Positions 1-12,215 of a DNA stretch of 64,000 nucleotides are shown one piece after another; position 1 is the first letter of the stretch; each line of letters starts with the position of its first letter. The notes below the pieces were generated by a model. It saw only the letters and a program-made list of their open reading frames with translations, was not told the DNA's origin and did no database searches. Origin of the DNA: Blumeriella jaapii (lineage: Eukaryota; Ascomycota; Leotiomycetes; Helotiales; Drepanopezizaceae); assembly GCA_009599575.1 (NCBI GenBank), contig VWND01000067.1:1600048-1664047 (forward strand), written 5' to 3'. Made by a program: the position numbers and the translations under genes.

Positions 1-2009
1 TTTTAAACTTTCGGTTGCGAAATCTTTCGCGTTATTTATAAAAATATTTTATTATTAAAAAATAAAAGTATTAATATTAATATTTTTTTTTTTTGATTCG
101 TTTGCGAAAGCTTAAAATTTATTTCGTAATTGATTCGATAAAAACGAATAAATTGCTTTTAACGAAATAAAAAAAAGCGTATTCTGCGAAAAAGCTACGA
201 AAGCCGTATCGTCGAAATGCGAATATACTTTTCGATTAAAATATTAAATATTCAGCGATTGTTTTAAAGCTAAATTCTGAATTAAACGATCCGAAAAAAT
301 TACGTTTAACGTTGTAACCGCGGCGGAAATAATAATTAAAAACGCGATGGTTTTTTGCTTATATACCGTTGCGACGTTTCCGCGTTTTTTTTTTCGGCCC
401 GCGTTATTAAAAACCGGATTATTATTATTTAAAAAAATAAAAGCTTTAGTAATAAAAATAACCGCGATCGAATAAACTGCTTTTCCTAATCGCCGGACAA
501 CTTTTAATTTCTTTTTAATTAATCGTATTATTTTATTATTTACGCGGCGAAAAGCCGCAAAATAACGTAAATAATCCGCAGCGTATAATTTATAACAATT
601 CGCGTATTATAAAACTGTTTTGCAATTAAAGCTAGTCGAGCTATCGTAATTTTGTATTCGGTTATTATAATAATTGCAGCGAGCGTATCGAATACAAATT
701 AATAAATTGCAAAAGCTTTAGCATTTAAAATCGTAGCGAAATATAACCGGTTTTTTATCGATAAGCTTGGCTTAAGCGCTAACGTCGAAAAAAATAAAGC
801 TTTTAATTAATTATAAAAAAAAAAAAATTTAAATTTACTTATTTATAATTAAATTCGCTTCGTATCGGAAAAAACGCGTATTAATCGGCTTAATTTTAAT
901 TTAAATAAAAACTTCGTTTTTTATATATTTTAAGCAATAAAAAACGTCGCCGAAAAGCTTCGGAACCGTAGCTAAAACGTTTTATACCGCGTAATTATAT
1001 TATTTTTCCGAAATACATACGACGATAATTCCGAATACTTTGCGAAAAATCTCGACGCTTTTTTAAATAATAAAAAAGTTTTTAATTTTTAAATCGATTA
1101 AATAAAAAACCCAGCCTGTTTTCGTAAACGTCAGGTTTTTAATCGCGTTTTTTATTAAGCCCGGTATAAACTTCGCGATTTCTTGCTTAAAAACAAAAAT
1201 AATAAATCTGTTTAATAAAATACTTTTCGCCGACGTAATTAAAAAGCGATAGTTTTATCGAATTTTTGCTAATTAATTTTCGATAAACGAATTTAAAAAA
1301 ACGCGTAAAATTCCGTTGATAAACGAACGCGTTTATTATTATAGCTTTTTGGCGGTGATCGATTTTAATTTTTCGAAGTTTATTAAAATCTTTAAAACTT
1401 TCCGTAAAATTCGGTTTGCTTAAATAACTGATTTAGCAAAAAAAAAAAAGTCGATGCTGCTTAACGAAGCGGCGAAAAAAATAATAAAAACGCGGATTTG
1501 CAAAAAAAAAATAAAACCTTTTGCAAGCTTTTCGGCGTATTATCGCGCTTCGAATTTTTTTTTTGCTAATTTACGACGCTATCGGCAACGGTCGCGAATT
1601 ATACTTACATTTTGCGGCGTATTTAAAACTATCGGTTTGTTTCGTCGAATTAATTAATAATAGCCGACTTTGCAATATTAAATATTCGCGCTTTGTATTT
1701 TAAAACGAAAAAAAAAAAAACGAATGCTAAAAACATTCGCTTACTTTTTTTTTTTAAAATGCAAATTTAATTAAATCGGTAAAATTGCGTTTATAAAACG
1801 AATTTATAACTCGTCGTAATCGTGGTCGTAATCGTCGGACGACCGAAAAAAAATGGAAAAAATTATTTCGCGAGCTGCACGGCGAACGCGACGAGCTTTC
1901 GAGCTGATTTCTCGAAATTCGGAAAAAAACGAGTTTCCCGAATCAAATATAATAAATTGATAATTGTAGCGAACAAAAAGTAGAATCCGTGTATATTATA
2001 AAAGGTGTG
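1..2009. repeat. RIP-degraded repeat of unknown family (X), left end outside window
   Basis: AT-rich sequence dense in CpG with stops in all frames, like the retroelements to its right. Homology of D2 to D1 stops abruptly at about 2010, so this stretch is a separate sequence joined to D2. Its right end reads TATAAAAGGTGTGA. I see no LTR, terminal repeat or pol domain. The only coding-like signal is the gag-like frame at 860-1690. It may be the end of a non-autonomous or truncated element whose other end lies left of the window. Confidence 0.45.
860..1690 (+). pseudogene. Gag-like degenerate reading frame
   Basis: Read on the plus strand, most stops in this block are TAA or TAG, as expected from mutated CAA or CAG glutamine codons, and the frame is otherwise fairly continuous apart from a shift in the A-run near 1440-1450. 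The final part (about 1455-1657) contains KPFASFSAYYRASNFFFANL, which resembles the helical capsid part of fungal Ty3/Gypsy Gag proteins. No zinc knuckle is visible after it. This is a weak call: the similarity is by eye, and the block ends about 300 bases before the edge of the repeat, so no pol follows it. It could be a gag-only element or a fragment. Confidence 0.3.
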
Positions 2010-2333
2010 ATAAAGCGCTGAATGCAAAAGCGAAAATACAGCTAATATTATAATTGAAAGTAAAAAAAGTAAAAATTAGCCCGATTAAAAAAACCGGCTT
2101 GGTCGGTTTAAAGCTGCTAATAAGAAAATTTTTTATTTTATACAAACTGTTTTTAAAGTTTCGTAAAAATATAAAAGATTTATTAGCTCCAAAGCTTAAA
2201 TAAGCTTTTTTGATCGTTGTAAAAATATTAGAAAATATATTAAGTTTTTTTTTGCGTTATTTCGTTTGTTTGCATTTTTTTAATATATGCGATTAAGCAT
2301 TTTGGGTTTTTTTCGCTAATTAAAATCGACGAA

Positions 2334-2490
2334 TGACTTTTCTCTTAAAATACAAACAAAGAGCTGAAAGAAAAGAAGCTTTCAGGGCGAATTATATACA
2401 CTGTAGAACCCCTGGCCTGGCGCTAAGCCAGAACTGTAACGGAAGGCTGAACAGCCGAAAGCCGAACAGCCGAATGGCCGGGCCGTTACA
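2334..2490 (-). repeat. LTR-like insert H (GC-rich)
   Basis: A 157-bp block far richer in G+C than its surroundings. On the minus strand it starts TGTAACGGCC, has a TATA-like TGTATATAATTC, and ends AAAAGTCA, so it has the TG...CA ends of an LTR. It contains repeated GGCTGTTC units. It replaces about 545 bp of the D internal sequence, and I see no matching TSD, so it is probably a solo LTR or recombination product. No second copy was seen in the window. Confidence 0.5.
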
Positions 2491-3990
2491 TCGGCGATTT
2501 TGCGACTAAGTTTAATATCGGAGCAAACGTTTGCGAAATGGCCGGATTTGCCGCAATTGTAATAAGCGTTAGAAAAACGCGCAGCCAAGCGAATAAAACC
2601 GGAAATAGCAAAAATAACAATTATACGCTTGTAAAAAATTTTATTAAAAAGGAAAAAACTGTGCGAGCAGAAAGGGCTAAAAAGGTAAAACGCCAGGAAG
2701 CTTTAAAAATACCGGAAGTACGTTTAAAATTTTAATTAGCAAAAGCTATAGCAGGGAAAAAATAGCTTATACGACGGGCAAAAGCCATTGTTTCAGCTCG
2801 GATATTACGTAACTTTTTATTCGCAACGGCCAAAAACTCGTCCAAAGCAATATAATTATTATTTATTTTGTATTTTTTTATTCGACAATTGTATATAAAA
2901 ATAAAAATAATTTTTTCGCATATATTTTTAAATTAACGGTTTTTAGCAATTTTGCTAATAATTGAGTAGCGGATAAATAAAAAAAGAAAATTATTATAAA
3001 TCTAACCGTTATTTATATAAAATTTATTATATTACAACTTAGCAAATTAAACGCGATTATAATTAAAAAAGCGCTAATTAAAAATGCGAAAAACGTTTCG
3101 GGCCGATTGGGTTTGATTATAAAACTCGGGATTTAAATGCTTTAAAATAATAGTTTTTGCTTTTTCAATAGTATATTAAAAATATGCTTTGGCTTGATTT
3201 ATATTTTATATAAAGTTTTTTCAATATTTTTGAATAAATAATTTTATATTTATTTTTTATGCGTTATATTTAAACTTTTTTTAATAATCGCTAAAAGCGT
3301 GGCGAAAGTATTTAATTTTAAATAATTCGATTCGAAAAATAGCTGGATCGAGGACTGAAAAATAGTATTCGGAAATTAATTAAAAATCCGTCGTAAAAGC
3401 GCGCGAAATTCGAAATAAAAAAAAAGCGTCGCGAACGATATTAGCGAAAGCTGGAAAGCGAGCGGCGGCGATAGTTCAAGCGATTATCTGAGCGATTTGC
3501 AACTGCTAAGCCGCAGTAAATCCTTCAGCGTTAGCAAAAATGCTAAATTATCGGTTTAAAAATACGCGTCGGTTTAAAAATATTAAAATATCAGCGTTGT
3601 ATAATTCGATTTTAAATTCGATAATAAAACGAAAAGGTTTAACAAATAAATAAGCTGCGAATAACTACGATTCTGCAAAAAAATCGTAAAATAAAAACTC
3701 GCTGCTAAAATCGTCGAAAAAGCCTGAAACGAAAAAAATTCGAAAGCGCCAAAAGCGGAAACGGAAAATAAAAATGCTGATTCGAAGCCGAATCGTACGA
3801 ATTGCGTTCTTTTTCGAATGCCGCGTCGATTTATAAAAAAAGCATAGGATATATTAAGAAATCGTTCGAATTGCAAAAACAAATCGAATTAATAAAAAAA
3901 AACTCCAGCTTTTTTTGAAAACAAAATCAATAAAAAAAGTTCTGATTAAAATACCGATAAATAATCGTCGTTACGGACGGATTTAAAAAA
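2491..3990 (-). pseudogene. D2 gag with zinc knuckle (degenerate)
   Basis: Minus-strand gag of D2. The nucleocapsid zinc knuckle is readable at about 2510-2552 (YYNCGKSGHFANVC). The first cysteine of the CCHC motif is replaced by tyrosine, a TGT-to-TAT change of RIP type. Upstream on the minus strand, 3583-3882 is an open 99-codon stretch of the same gag region seen in D1 near 12660-12960. The final stretch of the open frame, 2382-2490, runs into LTR H and is not gag. The protein would package element RNA; this copy is not functional. Confidence 0.7.
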
Positions 3991-4080
3991 GTTTTAATTG
4001 CAAAAGCAAATCGAATTTTTAACCGTAAATACAAAGCTTTTTAGCGGAAATTGTTTAGTCTTTTCTTATATTATAGCTAG

Positions 4081-4277
4081 TGTTGGTATCACAGGTGGTG
4101 ATACAGGTAAACGACTAGTCGTAGTAAATCGGGTTGAAACTGTATGCATTTTACTAGGTCTAGCTGGTGTGAGAATATGGGGTAGATGTGCGAGCGCTAG
4201 CGGGCGCTAGCGCTGCGCATTTATAACTGTGATTCCGTATTATTTGATTCCACGTGACTTTTATAGGTATTTTTATA
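4081..4277 (-). repeat. LTR of Copia element C, 3' copy
   Basis: 197 bp. On the plus strand it begins TGTTGGTATCAC and ends TTTTTATA, against CCCACA in the other copy, so the ends are TG...CA with RIP changes. A GC-rich inner part with GCGCTAGCGCTGCGC is preserved. The purine-rich GGAAAAGAAAAA on the minus strand just inside (about 4285-4297) is a plausible polypurine tract. Confidence 0.85.
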
Positions 4278-4399
4278 CTGGCAGTTTTTCTTTTCCAATA
4301 GAATGCGTTTTTCTGGCTTGCAACGTGTTTAAACGCAATTGCAAGTTAGCCCTTTAAGTTAGCTTTTTTTCTTTTTATTTATCTAGCTTTTTATTTTAA

Positions 4400-6150
4400 T
4401 CGTCAGCTTGTTTTCTTCGATAAACGTCGTAAACGTTTTATTTGGAACTGCTTTCGTTATAGCGTCCGCCAGGTTATTTTTGCCGTTAATTCAGCGAATT
4501 TCTGCTATTTTTCGCTTTTCGTATAATTGGCGCAACGCTATAATATCGATTATAAGCTTTTTTTTTTTTGTCGTTTTAAGTTTTATTAAGTATTCGTATA
4601 ATAAATAAAAGTTTATGCAAACGATTAATAGAATTTTTGGTAAATTGAACTGCTAAATGATTTGTTTTAAAATAGTCGCAATCGCAATTGCTAAATCGGC
4701 TTCGGCTATTATTTCCAGAATTTCGCTAGTTAATACGATTTTTATAATACGTCGGCTTTTAATAAAGCTAAAATATATAACGTTGTTTTATATAAAAAAA
4801 TCGTCGTTTTCGAATGAAATGTTTTTATTATTAATAGCGATAACGTAATTAATTTGGTTATTTAAATTTTCGTTATTAATAAACGAGCCGTTTATAAAAA
4901 CGTATAATTTTATGCGGTTTAAATCGAAAAATATATAAATTAATTTTCGGTCCTGATTGTTTATTATTTATTTTATTCGTTTGTTTAGCTCGACGATTTT
5001 CTTTTGGCTTAGGTTTTTAAATTGCGCAGCTGTAAATAACGCGAATATAGCTTTTGATTGGCAAATTGATGTAATATAAGCTTTTAAAGCTTTTTGGCTG
5101 GCGTACTTTTGCATTTGAATATCTGGGTTATCTGAAATAAGCTTTAACTTTTTGTTTTGGTTTTTTTATATAAAAGTTATATAATCGCTTTTCAAAATCA
5201 AAACGCATCCGTTGAAAGCTAAATTGTGCGAAATTATAAACTTATTTATTAGTTTTGCCGTTAATTTAATTTTTTTCAGCTTAGCTTTTTTTTTTGCAAT
5301 AAAACGTTTGTTATTAAAAAAGTATATATCGTTCGTTTGCATTTTAATTAATTTAAAAGCGTTTTTTCCAATAGTAATTAGCAGGCAGAAATCGTAAGTT
5401 AACGTGACGGCAAACAGCTTTTTTTTATAATAAATATAATATATTATTTATTAAAATGTTTTTGCTTTTAAAATTTTATACAACGCTTTTTTAATTCGCA
5501 TAATCGTGCTTTTGGAATACAAATAAGCCATTTCCTTTGATAGTTTTGCCAGAATTAGCCGATTTAGCGGTTGTTTATTTTATATATAAACCTGGGTAAT
5601 ATTTCGTAAATACAAATGTATTTTTCGTTGCAACAGCGAAAAGGCCAGGATAATAATTAATTTTTGGCTCGAACGCTGAATTGTAAATAATTGCGTTAAT
5701 ATAACTTTTTTATTTTAATTCAGAAAGGCTTATATTATAAGTTTTGATTTTTCGAACGGAATAAAAGTTTTTTTCGCTTTTATTTTATTTACTAAACGTA
5801 ATCCGAAAATCCGCACGCTATTATATTAAATTGAATCGTATTATATAAATTCGAATACTTTTATAATTAATAAACTTTCGATTTTACGACGTTAGGAGTT
5901 TTTAAACGCTTCGCTTTCCGTTGTAATTATTTTAAAAGCGCGCAATCTGGCTGAAAGCTTCCGGTTTGACTTTTTTTTATACGTTAAAAACGTATTAAGC
6001 TTTTCGCAAAAAGTTTTAATAATCAGCTGCTTAAAGCATATATCGTCGTATTTGCGTAAAGCTTTTTTTATTCGGTTTGTACGACGTGGTTTGCTGATTC
6101 GTTATTTAAAAAGTTTTTTTGATTTTATACGTTCGGAAAAGAGTTTTAGG
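4400..6150 (-). pseudogene. Copia C reverse transcriptase and RNase H (degenerate)
   Basis: Read on the minus strand. The RT catalytic region lies at 5328-5339 as QTND, where this Copia family has QTDD; one catalytic aspartate is changed to asparagine (GAC to AAC). It is preceded by DFCLLITIGKNAF and followed by a lysine-rich helix, as in the family. Further downstream on the minus strand (about 5000-5110), ASQKALKAYITSICQSKAIF matches the thumb/connection part. RNase H follows at about 4850-4900, with VFINGSFINN where the family has a VFTDASFANN-like motif. Numerous stops are present, most explainable as CAA or CAG to TAA or TAG. It would have copied element RNA to DNA; it is dead. Confidence 0.75.
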
Positions 6151-6331
6151 GTTTTTTTTTATCAGGTTCCGATTCGTCGTTTTTCGAAGGTTTTTGATTA
6201 TATAGTTTTACAACCGTTATTTTTAATTAAATTGTTTTTTTTTTAATTTAAACGATATACGTTTGTTTTTTAATTACGAAAAAAATATAAAAGCTTTTTT
6301 ATTAAGTTTTTTCGTTGCTTATTTTTTCGCG

Positions 6332-7100
6332 TTATATACGAATTTGCGATTGAAAAAACAGATTTAGCGTTTCGAATATATTCGGGCCATTGCGCGTATA
6401 AAATGTATTTTGCATTTGGCGAATTGCTTGCAATCGGCGGATTTTTGCTATTTTTTTGCGTACAGCTTTTTTTCGTTTTGTAATATTTGCAAATAAAAAG
6501 TTATTTTCGTAAATGCGAAAATAAGCGCCGAATATAAATAAAATTGGAACAAAACCTGCTGAATCGGCTGTATCGTTAATAGCTTTCAGAGCTATTTGCA
6601 AGCGTTGTTTTTTAAAAGTACCGGTTTTTTTAAATTCAATTGTAATAATTTTATAAATACGTCGCAGTGTATAATAATAGCGCTTAACTTTTTTTATATT
6701 ATTATATATTTCGATAAGCATTTGTTTAATAATAATTAATATTGCTTTTGTTAATTTTTTTAATTTTTTTGCGTTAAAATTAATATTTGAATCGTATATA
6801 ATAATATCGGAAAATCTTAAATACGTATTTATTTAGTATTTTCGCAATTAATTAAAAGTTTTAAATGCGACTATATTTTTGAAAAACGCTGCCGAATTAA
6901 ACGAAGTTGCAGAATCGACAACGTATAATACTAGGCTTTTATCCAGGTATATTATATTAATAATAATAAAATAATTAAATTTTTGGTTGTTTTTTAAAAT
7001 AAATTTGTATTTGCTAGGGTTTGCGCCGTGCATTTGGCATTGGTAATAAATTTTTTTAATTGTTTTTAAAGCTTTAAAAAATACGTTTTCGTAGCCGGAT
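6332..7100 (-). pseudogene. Copia C integrase (degenerate)
   Basis: Two open minus-strand stretches remain. 6848-7033 carries INIIYLDKSLVLYVVDSATS, which corresponds to the start of the integrase catalytic core; the first catalytic aspartate is read as asparagine. 6332-6721 (129 codons) carries ALKAINDTADSAGFVPILF and a following basic helix, the C-terminal part of the core and linker in fungal Copia integrases. The two are separated by frame-breaking stops. Integrase would insert the element DNA; this copy cannot. It lies upstream of the RT on the minus strand, which fixes the element as Copia rather than Gypsy. Confidence 0.75.
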
Positions 7101-7149
7101 AAATCAAGTATTTTTGCAAAACGCGCCGCGGAAAAATGTTCGAATCGGC

Positions 7150-8166
7150 GGTGTATTTAACGTAATTTCGTAATTATCAAATGGGCCAAAATAGCCTTTT
7201 TCGTATATAATATTAAAAACGGATGGTTTTATGTGCGAATAACTGAAATTTTTTTTGGTTTTAAATAAAAATATCGGACAAATTATTATAATACATTTTT
7301 AAACGATCGAGATTTTGGAAAAAAATTAAAAATAGCGTATTTACGTTGACTAAATAAAAAAAAATTAATTTTAACGGTATTATTATATTTATAAAACCGG
7401 TAATTTTAATTGTATTATCGTTAAATTTGATTTTGATTTTGTTTTCAGATCGATTTATATACAAAAAAATAAAAAGCAACTTTTGCAAAGCTTCGGCTTG
7501 TCGCTTTTTTGTAATAAAAACTTTTGCTGCTTTTGTATCTGAAATAAAACTTTGGAATTTGTAAAAAAAAATAGCGTTCGAATATAAATTAATCGAAAAA
7601 AATAATGGTCGAAAGAAAGAAATATGGGTTTTTATTCGTATACGCGTAGTACGTAGCGTAATTACGTAGATTTTGTATTAATTGTTGGCCGTTAATTGTT
7701 TTTAATTTAATCGTAAATTAAATTGCGGCCGCTGATTATTAATTTTTACGCTTTTCGCTGGCTTTCGATACGTTTTCGTTTTTAATTTTAATTAAAAATT
7801 GGCGATATTCGGCAAAAGTATTATCAACGCTTGTAAAATGGTGAGATTCGTGCTTTCAGGCTTCGTAAGCTGTTTTTCGCTTTTCTGGCGTATATTAAAT
7901 AAACCAATGGTTTGGTTTTTTGTATATATAGCAAAGCTTTTTACGGTTTGGGCCGATGCTTTTCGAATTGCTACGAAAAAAAAATTTGTATTTTTTTCGG
8001 TATAAACTTTTTCGACCTTTGTTTTTTCTATTGCTTTTATATTCGCGATCGGTATAATATGCGTCCGATAAATCTTTTTATATATTACCGGTATTTTCGT
8101 TTTTGTTTTGAAAAATGCCGGTCTGATATAAATAAACTTCGAAAGCTAGGTTTAATTTTGAAATAA
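7150..8166 (-). pseudogene. Copia C sequence upstream of the integrase core, unassigned
   Basis: Continuation of element C up to the A1 insertion point. By position it should hold the integrase zinc-binding part and possibly protease on the minus strand. I cannot recognise a motif. The open stretches at 7261-7488 (minus) and 7799-8166 (plus) are low-complexity and not convincing as genes. Confidence 0.4.
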
Positions 8167-8432
8167 TATAAAACGGTGATACTTTGTATTGATAGGAGTT
8201 GGTAGTTTTAGCTATGGTCGAGGCATGGACCTCTCCGAGACCCCCTGCCACTGACTACCTTCAACAGGTATAAAAGCAAAGCACCCCCTTAAATAGTATT
8301 ATAGGCACGCAGTTTAATTTATTTTTTTTTTTTTTTTTTTTTTCTTTTTTTAATTTTTTCTAGGGATTTCCTAAATTATTTTACCTATCGATATATGGCC
8401 GTATTAATTTGGTTTTCCTATTTATTTTTATA
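8167..8432 (+). repeat. LTR of A1, 5' copy
   Basis: Starts TATAAAACGG (TGTAAAACGG in the 3' copy) and ends TTTTTATA. Contains a promoter-like GTATAAAAGCAAAGC at about 8268-8282 and a long T-run at 8322-8343. The internal sequence starts TTTGGTAATCTACGC; TGGTAATC at about 8435 is a candidate primer-binding site. Confidence 0.85.
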
Positions 8433-9300
8433 TTTGGTAATCTACGCAAGAATTCAAATTTCGGTGTTTCGTTCTTATATATTCGCCGATGCATTTTTTA
8501 AATTCGCAATTAAAATCGATTTCGATATTTCGTTATTACGGCTTAAAAAACCTTTTATATAATATTGTTCGCAGCTATATTATATAAAGGATTTTTAATA
8601 GCTTTTTTTATTTTGCGTATAATTATTGAATTACAAAAGTGTAATATATTTTAAAAACGTTTGAAATTACGATTAAGCAATTTTAAATCGTGCGAAATTT
8701 AAAGCTCGAAAATCGCTTTTTTGTCTAAAAATAATAAATCGAATATTGATTCGTACGCTTCGACCGCTGCGCTCGGCCCTTCTGAACTAGATCTTTTTTA
8801 ATTAAACGCTTGGCGAGAATTCAACTTTTTAATTTTACGCTTTATGATTGTAGCAATTACAATTTGCGGCTTTTTATTAAAAATAATAAAGAAATGGTTA
8901 TACGTGCATTGGCCTAAGCCACGGAATATCGAAACCGTAGATTATATAGCAATATTATATTAATTTAATTAATTTATTAAAAAACAAGTTTTTTAATATA
9001 TTATTTGAATGTTTAAACGCAACTTTATTTTATTTAATTTTTTCAGAAAACACAAAAACTTTTTTGATAGCTCTTTTATTAAAAACGATTTTTTTCATAT
9101 TAAAGATTTTTAACCTGCAATTTTAAAAAACATTTATTTATCTAATTCAAACTTTACTAATATTTTCGCTAATATTATAAATAACGACGCTTTTCGTTTT
9201 TTTATGCGAGGCCGTATGCTTTTTCCTGGCTTTTTTGGTGCATTTTTATTCAATGGCGCTAACGTTACCGATTTTATTAAAAATATAAAAAAACTTATAA
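8433..9300 (+). other. A1 leader region, no gene seen
   Basis: RIP-degraded 5' internal sequence between the LTR and the first recognisable gag codons. Apart from the possible primer-binding site next to the LTR I see nothing in it. Confidence 0.5.
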
Positions 9301-9329
9301 GAATTTCGGAGTTTTTAAAATTAAAATGT

Positions 9330-10480
9330 TCGATAAACTTTCTCGTTATTATAACTTAACTACCAAAGATATTATTAAATCGATAAATAAATAAAAGGCT
9401 ATTAGGGCTCGAAACTGGCTTAAGCTAGTTAAAGCTTTGAAATCGGAATTCCGAAACTACGATCGCTAGCAAATTCGCGATATTATCGCTTTTTTTAAAT
9501 AGTTTGTTATAATAATTCGCTAAGCTAAAAAACTTAAAGCTTATTATCGTATTTATACGAGAGTTTTTGACGTTTTCGTTAACAAAAAAGTTTTAAGCGA
9601 AGTTGAGCAAAAAAAATTATTTTTATTTAGTTTTCCAACCAGCATTCGCAATAAAATTATTAAATACTTTAAAATTAATAAATAAAACTTTGAAACCTTC
9701 GATTAGTATTTTAAATTTGTGAAATTCGTTTTTAAACAAAATTAAAACGAATATATTATCGAAGCTATAAATTAAAAAAAATCTTTTTTTCTTATTTACA
9801 AAAAAAACGTAGAAGCTTTAATGCAGGAATATGCCTAGCTATTAAAAATTACCGAAATCGCTAAGAAACAACTAGTTATTATATTATTTAATCGTTTTGC
9901 AAAATTTATTAGCTTGGAAAAGCTTAATAAAAATATCAAAACTTTCGTATTAAAATTTACCGATATTAAAATTTAAGGATTTTAAAGCAAAATCGAAGAT
10001 TTTATGCAACAGCAGAAAAAATTTTCTTATATTAATTCGGATAATAAAAACGATTAAAATAACTTTTATAATAATTATTCTTTTTAAAATGCGCGTAGCG
10101 ATCAACTTCGCTAAGCTATTATAAAAGTAATAGCTGCCCAATAGCAACCTTTTCGTATTAACGATTAAAATTAGCGAAATATTAATTATAATAACGATTA
10201 TCAAGGAAAAAAAGAAAATCAACGCGGAAATCAAAATCGCGGCTATTAAAATAGTAAAAGTAATTATCAAAACAAATTCCGTGGCCTTAAGTATAGGTTT
10301 TGTAATAATAATAAAATTTATTGCGAAAAATTTTATATTCGCTTTAAATGCAAAGTATTTAATTTTTATATAAATAATAATATCTGTTATATTAATAAAT
10401 ACGAAGCGATTTGCTTCGGACCGGTGAAAGCAGAAATAAGTTTTTTTAATAAAACTGAAAATCAGAGCTAGTTAAATACT
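9330..10480 (+). pseudogene. A1 gag (degenerate)
   Basis: A plus-strand frame starting DKLSRYYNLTTKDIIKSINK continues for about 380 codons, broken mainly by TAA/TAG at expected glutamine positions. It is predicted to be the capsid/nucleocapsid protein. The middle is helical and charged (EVEQKKLFLFSFPTSIRNKI). The end (10200-10400) is rich in N, Q, G and R, followed by a cysteine-containing stretch (RFCNNNKIYC, then FKCKVF), a possible decayed zinc-binding segment. Identification rests on its place before the protease and on the general Gag pattern. Confidence 0.6.
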
Positions 10481-11307
10481 ATTCGCTTGAAAATTAAAAG
10501 TACGAAATAAAACGATTGCTTGGAAAACAAAAAGGATGCGAAAACGATTTTTACTAATAAAAGAAGATATTTCAAAAAGCGTATTAATTAAAAAAAAACT
10601 TTTATTTTAAATATAAATAAAATTTAAGTATATAAATAAAAAACAAATATATATATTATTAATGCGATTATCGCATCTGCAGATATTATAGCTGTATAAT
10701 TAAGCCAGCGAATTATAAGAAAGCAAAATGCTTTTATTTTATTCGCCAAACCGACTGGTATAAAAAAAAAGGTTAAAATCGAAAAAAAGAAAGATTTTGA
10801 AATTCGAAAAAAAACCGATAAAATTTTTAAAAAAACGCTTATAATAAAAAAAATTAACGACGATATAAAAAATATCGACACCGATATTTCGGTCCAAATT
10901 ATTCAAAAAGTACCAGTTTCTAAGCGCTTATTATTAATGCGAAGCGAGAAATAAATCGATAAATATATTAGCTTCGAAGCCGTCGACGAAGCTATTAAAA
11001 GGATTATAAAACAAAAGATTAAATTAAAATTCAGCGATTTATTTAATACAAAAAGGAGATTCGACAAAGTTATTAATAAACAAATTTTTATATTAAAAAA
11101 AAAAGAAAAAATTGAAATTATTCGAAAAAAAAAAACGATTTTAAATTTAAAAAAAATTAGAAAGAAATTTATAATACCGTAATTAATTTAGCCGATAAAA
11201 AGAAATTCTCGGAAAAAATCAGCTTTTTAGCTTTCGCTATAAAAATCTAAAAGTTAAAACGACGAAACTGCTTTTATACGGCTATAAAAGTATTAAAAAT
11301 AAAAATA

Positions 11308-11499
11308 ATGCTTAAGAAAAATACGACCGCTTTTGTTTTATTCGATAATAAAGCCGAAGTTAATTGCATAAACCAAAAAACGGCCGAAGCTAATAATATT
11401 CCGATTATTACCGATAAACGAATAATTTACACGACCGTTAATAAAAATATTATTAAGTTTAATAAAATTATACGAAATATAAAAATCGACGTCGAAAGT
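11308..11499 (+). pseudogene. A1 aspartic protease, split by element E
   Basis: The frame contains VLFDNKAEVNCINQKTAEAN. In Gypsy proteases the active-site triplet is D-S/T-G followed by A. Here D remains, but S-G reads N-K, a G-to-A type change. Element E inserted right after ESCE at 11499 (TSD AAAGT), and the gene resumes at 23905. The open reading frame that continues to 11592 simply runs into the LTR of E and is artificial there. Confidence 0.7.
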
Positions 11500-11673
11500 T
11501 GTGAAGGGATAAGACGTCAGTTCGTTGGTCACGTGGTCCGAAGGTCACGTTGTTGTCACGTAATATCGGAGCCCGCACATATTATATCTTAGACTTTACG
11601 ATACTTTTAAACTTAAAACCTCGTAGTTAATGCAATTCATTTACGAACCTTCTGCTCGTTCATACCCCTGATA
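11500..11673 (+). repeat. LTR of E, 5' copy
   Basis: Starts TGTGAAGGGATAAGACG and ends CCCCTGATA (CCCCTAACA in the 3' copy). It keeps much more G+C than the internal sequence, with TTCGTTGGTCACGTGGTCCG conserved between copies. Confidence 0.85.
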
Positions 11674-12215
11674 TATTAACTACCAAACCTTTTTTAACAC
11701 TTTTATTTCAGCTTTTAAGCTAAAAAGGCCTGCCAACTTTGTTTTGCTTTTGCGTATACGGAAAATTAACAAACTTTATCGCGATAACAATTTTTACGAT
11801 TTTTCAAAAACTCTTACGATACGAAACTACGAAACGACAATTCTTTCTGATATAAAACCCATATTTAAAAAATTCCGTTCTGCTTCTGCTTATATTCCGG
11901 AATAAAATACATTTACGCTTTTTTTTTAACGAGTTATATCGGACCATTTTAAATTGTCGGAACCTTTTAATTGCTTTATTTTAAGGCATTTTAAATACTC
12001 CGACCAAATCGTCGCCGTTTTAATCGCTAATACGAAAGCCTGCTTTTAAAAAATTTTCGATATTTTCGCTTACGCGATAAAGCAGAACGATATAATAATG
12101 TTATTTAAAGCTAAATTAAATAATCTCGCTTAAAAACTAAATATTTAAACGGTACAATATTAAAAAAAAAAAAACCTTTTAAAAAAAAAAATTTAAAACC
12201 GCGAAGCCGAGCTTG
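11674..12215 (+). pseudogene. E leader and start of gag region, cut by D1
   Basis: 542 bases of E between its 5' LTR and the D1 insertion. RIP-degraded; no motif recognised. By position it holds the leader and the beginning of gag, which continues at 18627. The minus-strand open stretch at 12111-12323 crosses into the D1 LTR and is not a gene. Confidence 0.5.

Larger units (their letters stand above)
2010..4080 (-). mobile_element. Gypsy element D2 (minus strand), 5' part, interrupted
   Basis: Reverse-complement copy of the same family as D1. 4068 corresponds to the D1 internal start at about 12476, and the two run in parallel to about 2010 (D1 about 14918). The last 12 bases, 4069-4080, are the RIP-mutated inner end of its 5' LTR. 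The rest of that LTR lies 29.7 kb away at 33747-33997 because Copia element C inserted here. GCTAG at 4076-4080 is repeated at 33747-33751 as the TSD of C. About 545 bp of the D internal sequence is missing around 2334-2490, where LTR H sits. The pol part beyond 2010 is lost or lies outside the window. Confidence 0.8.
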
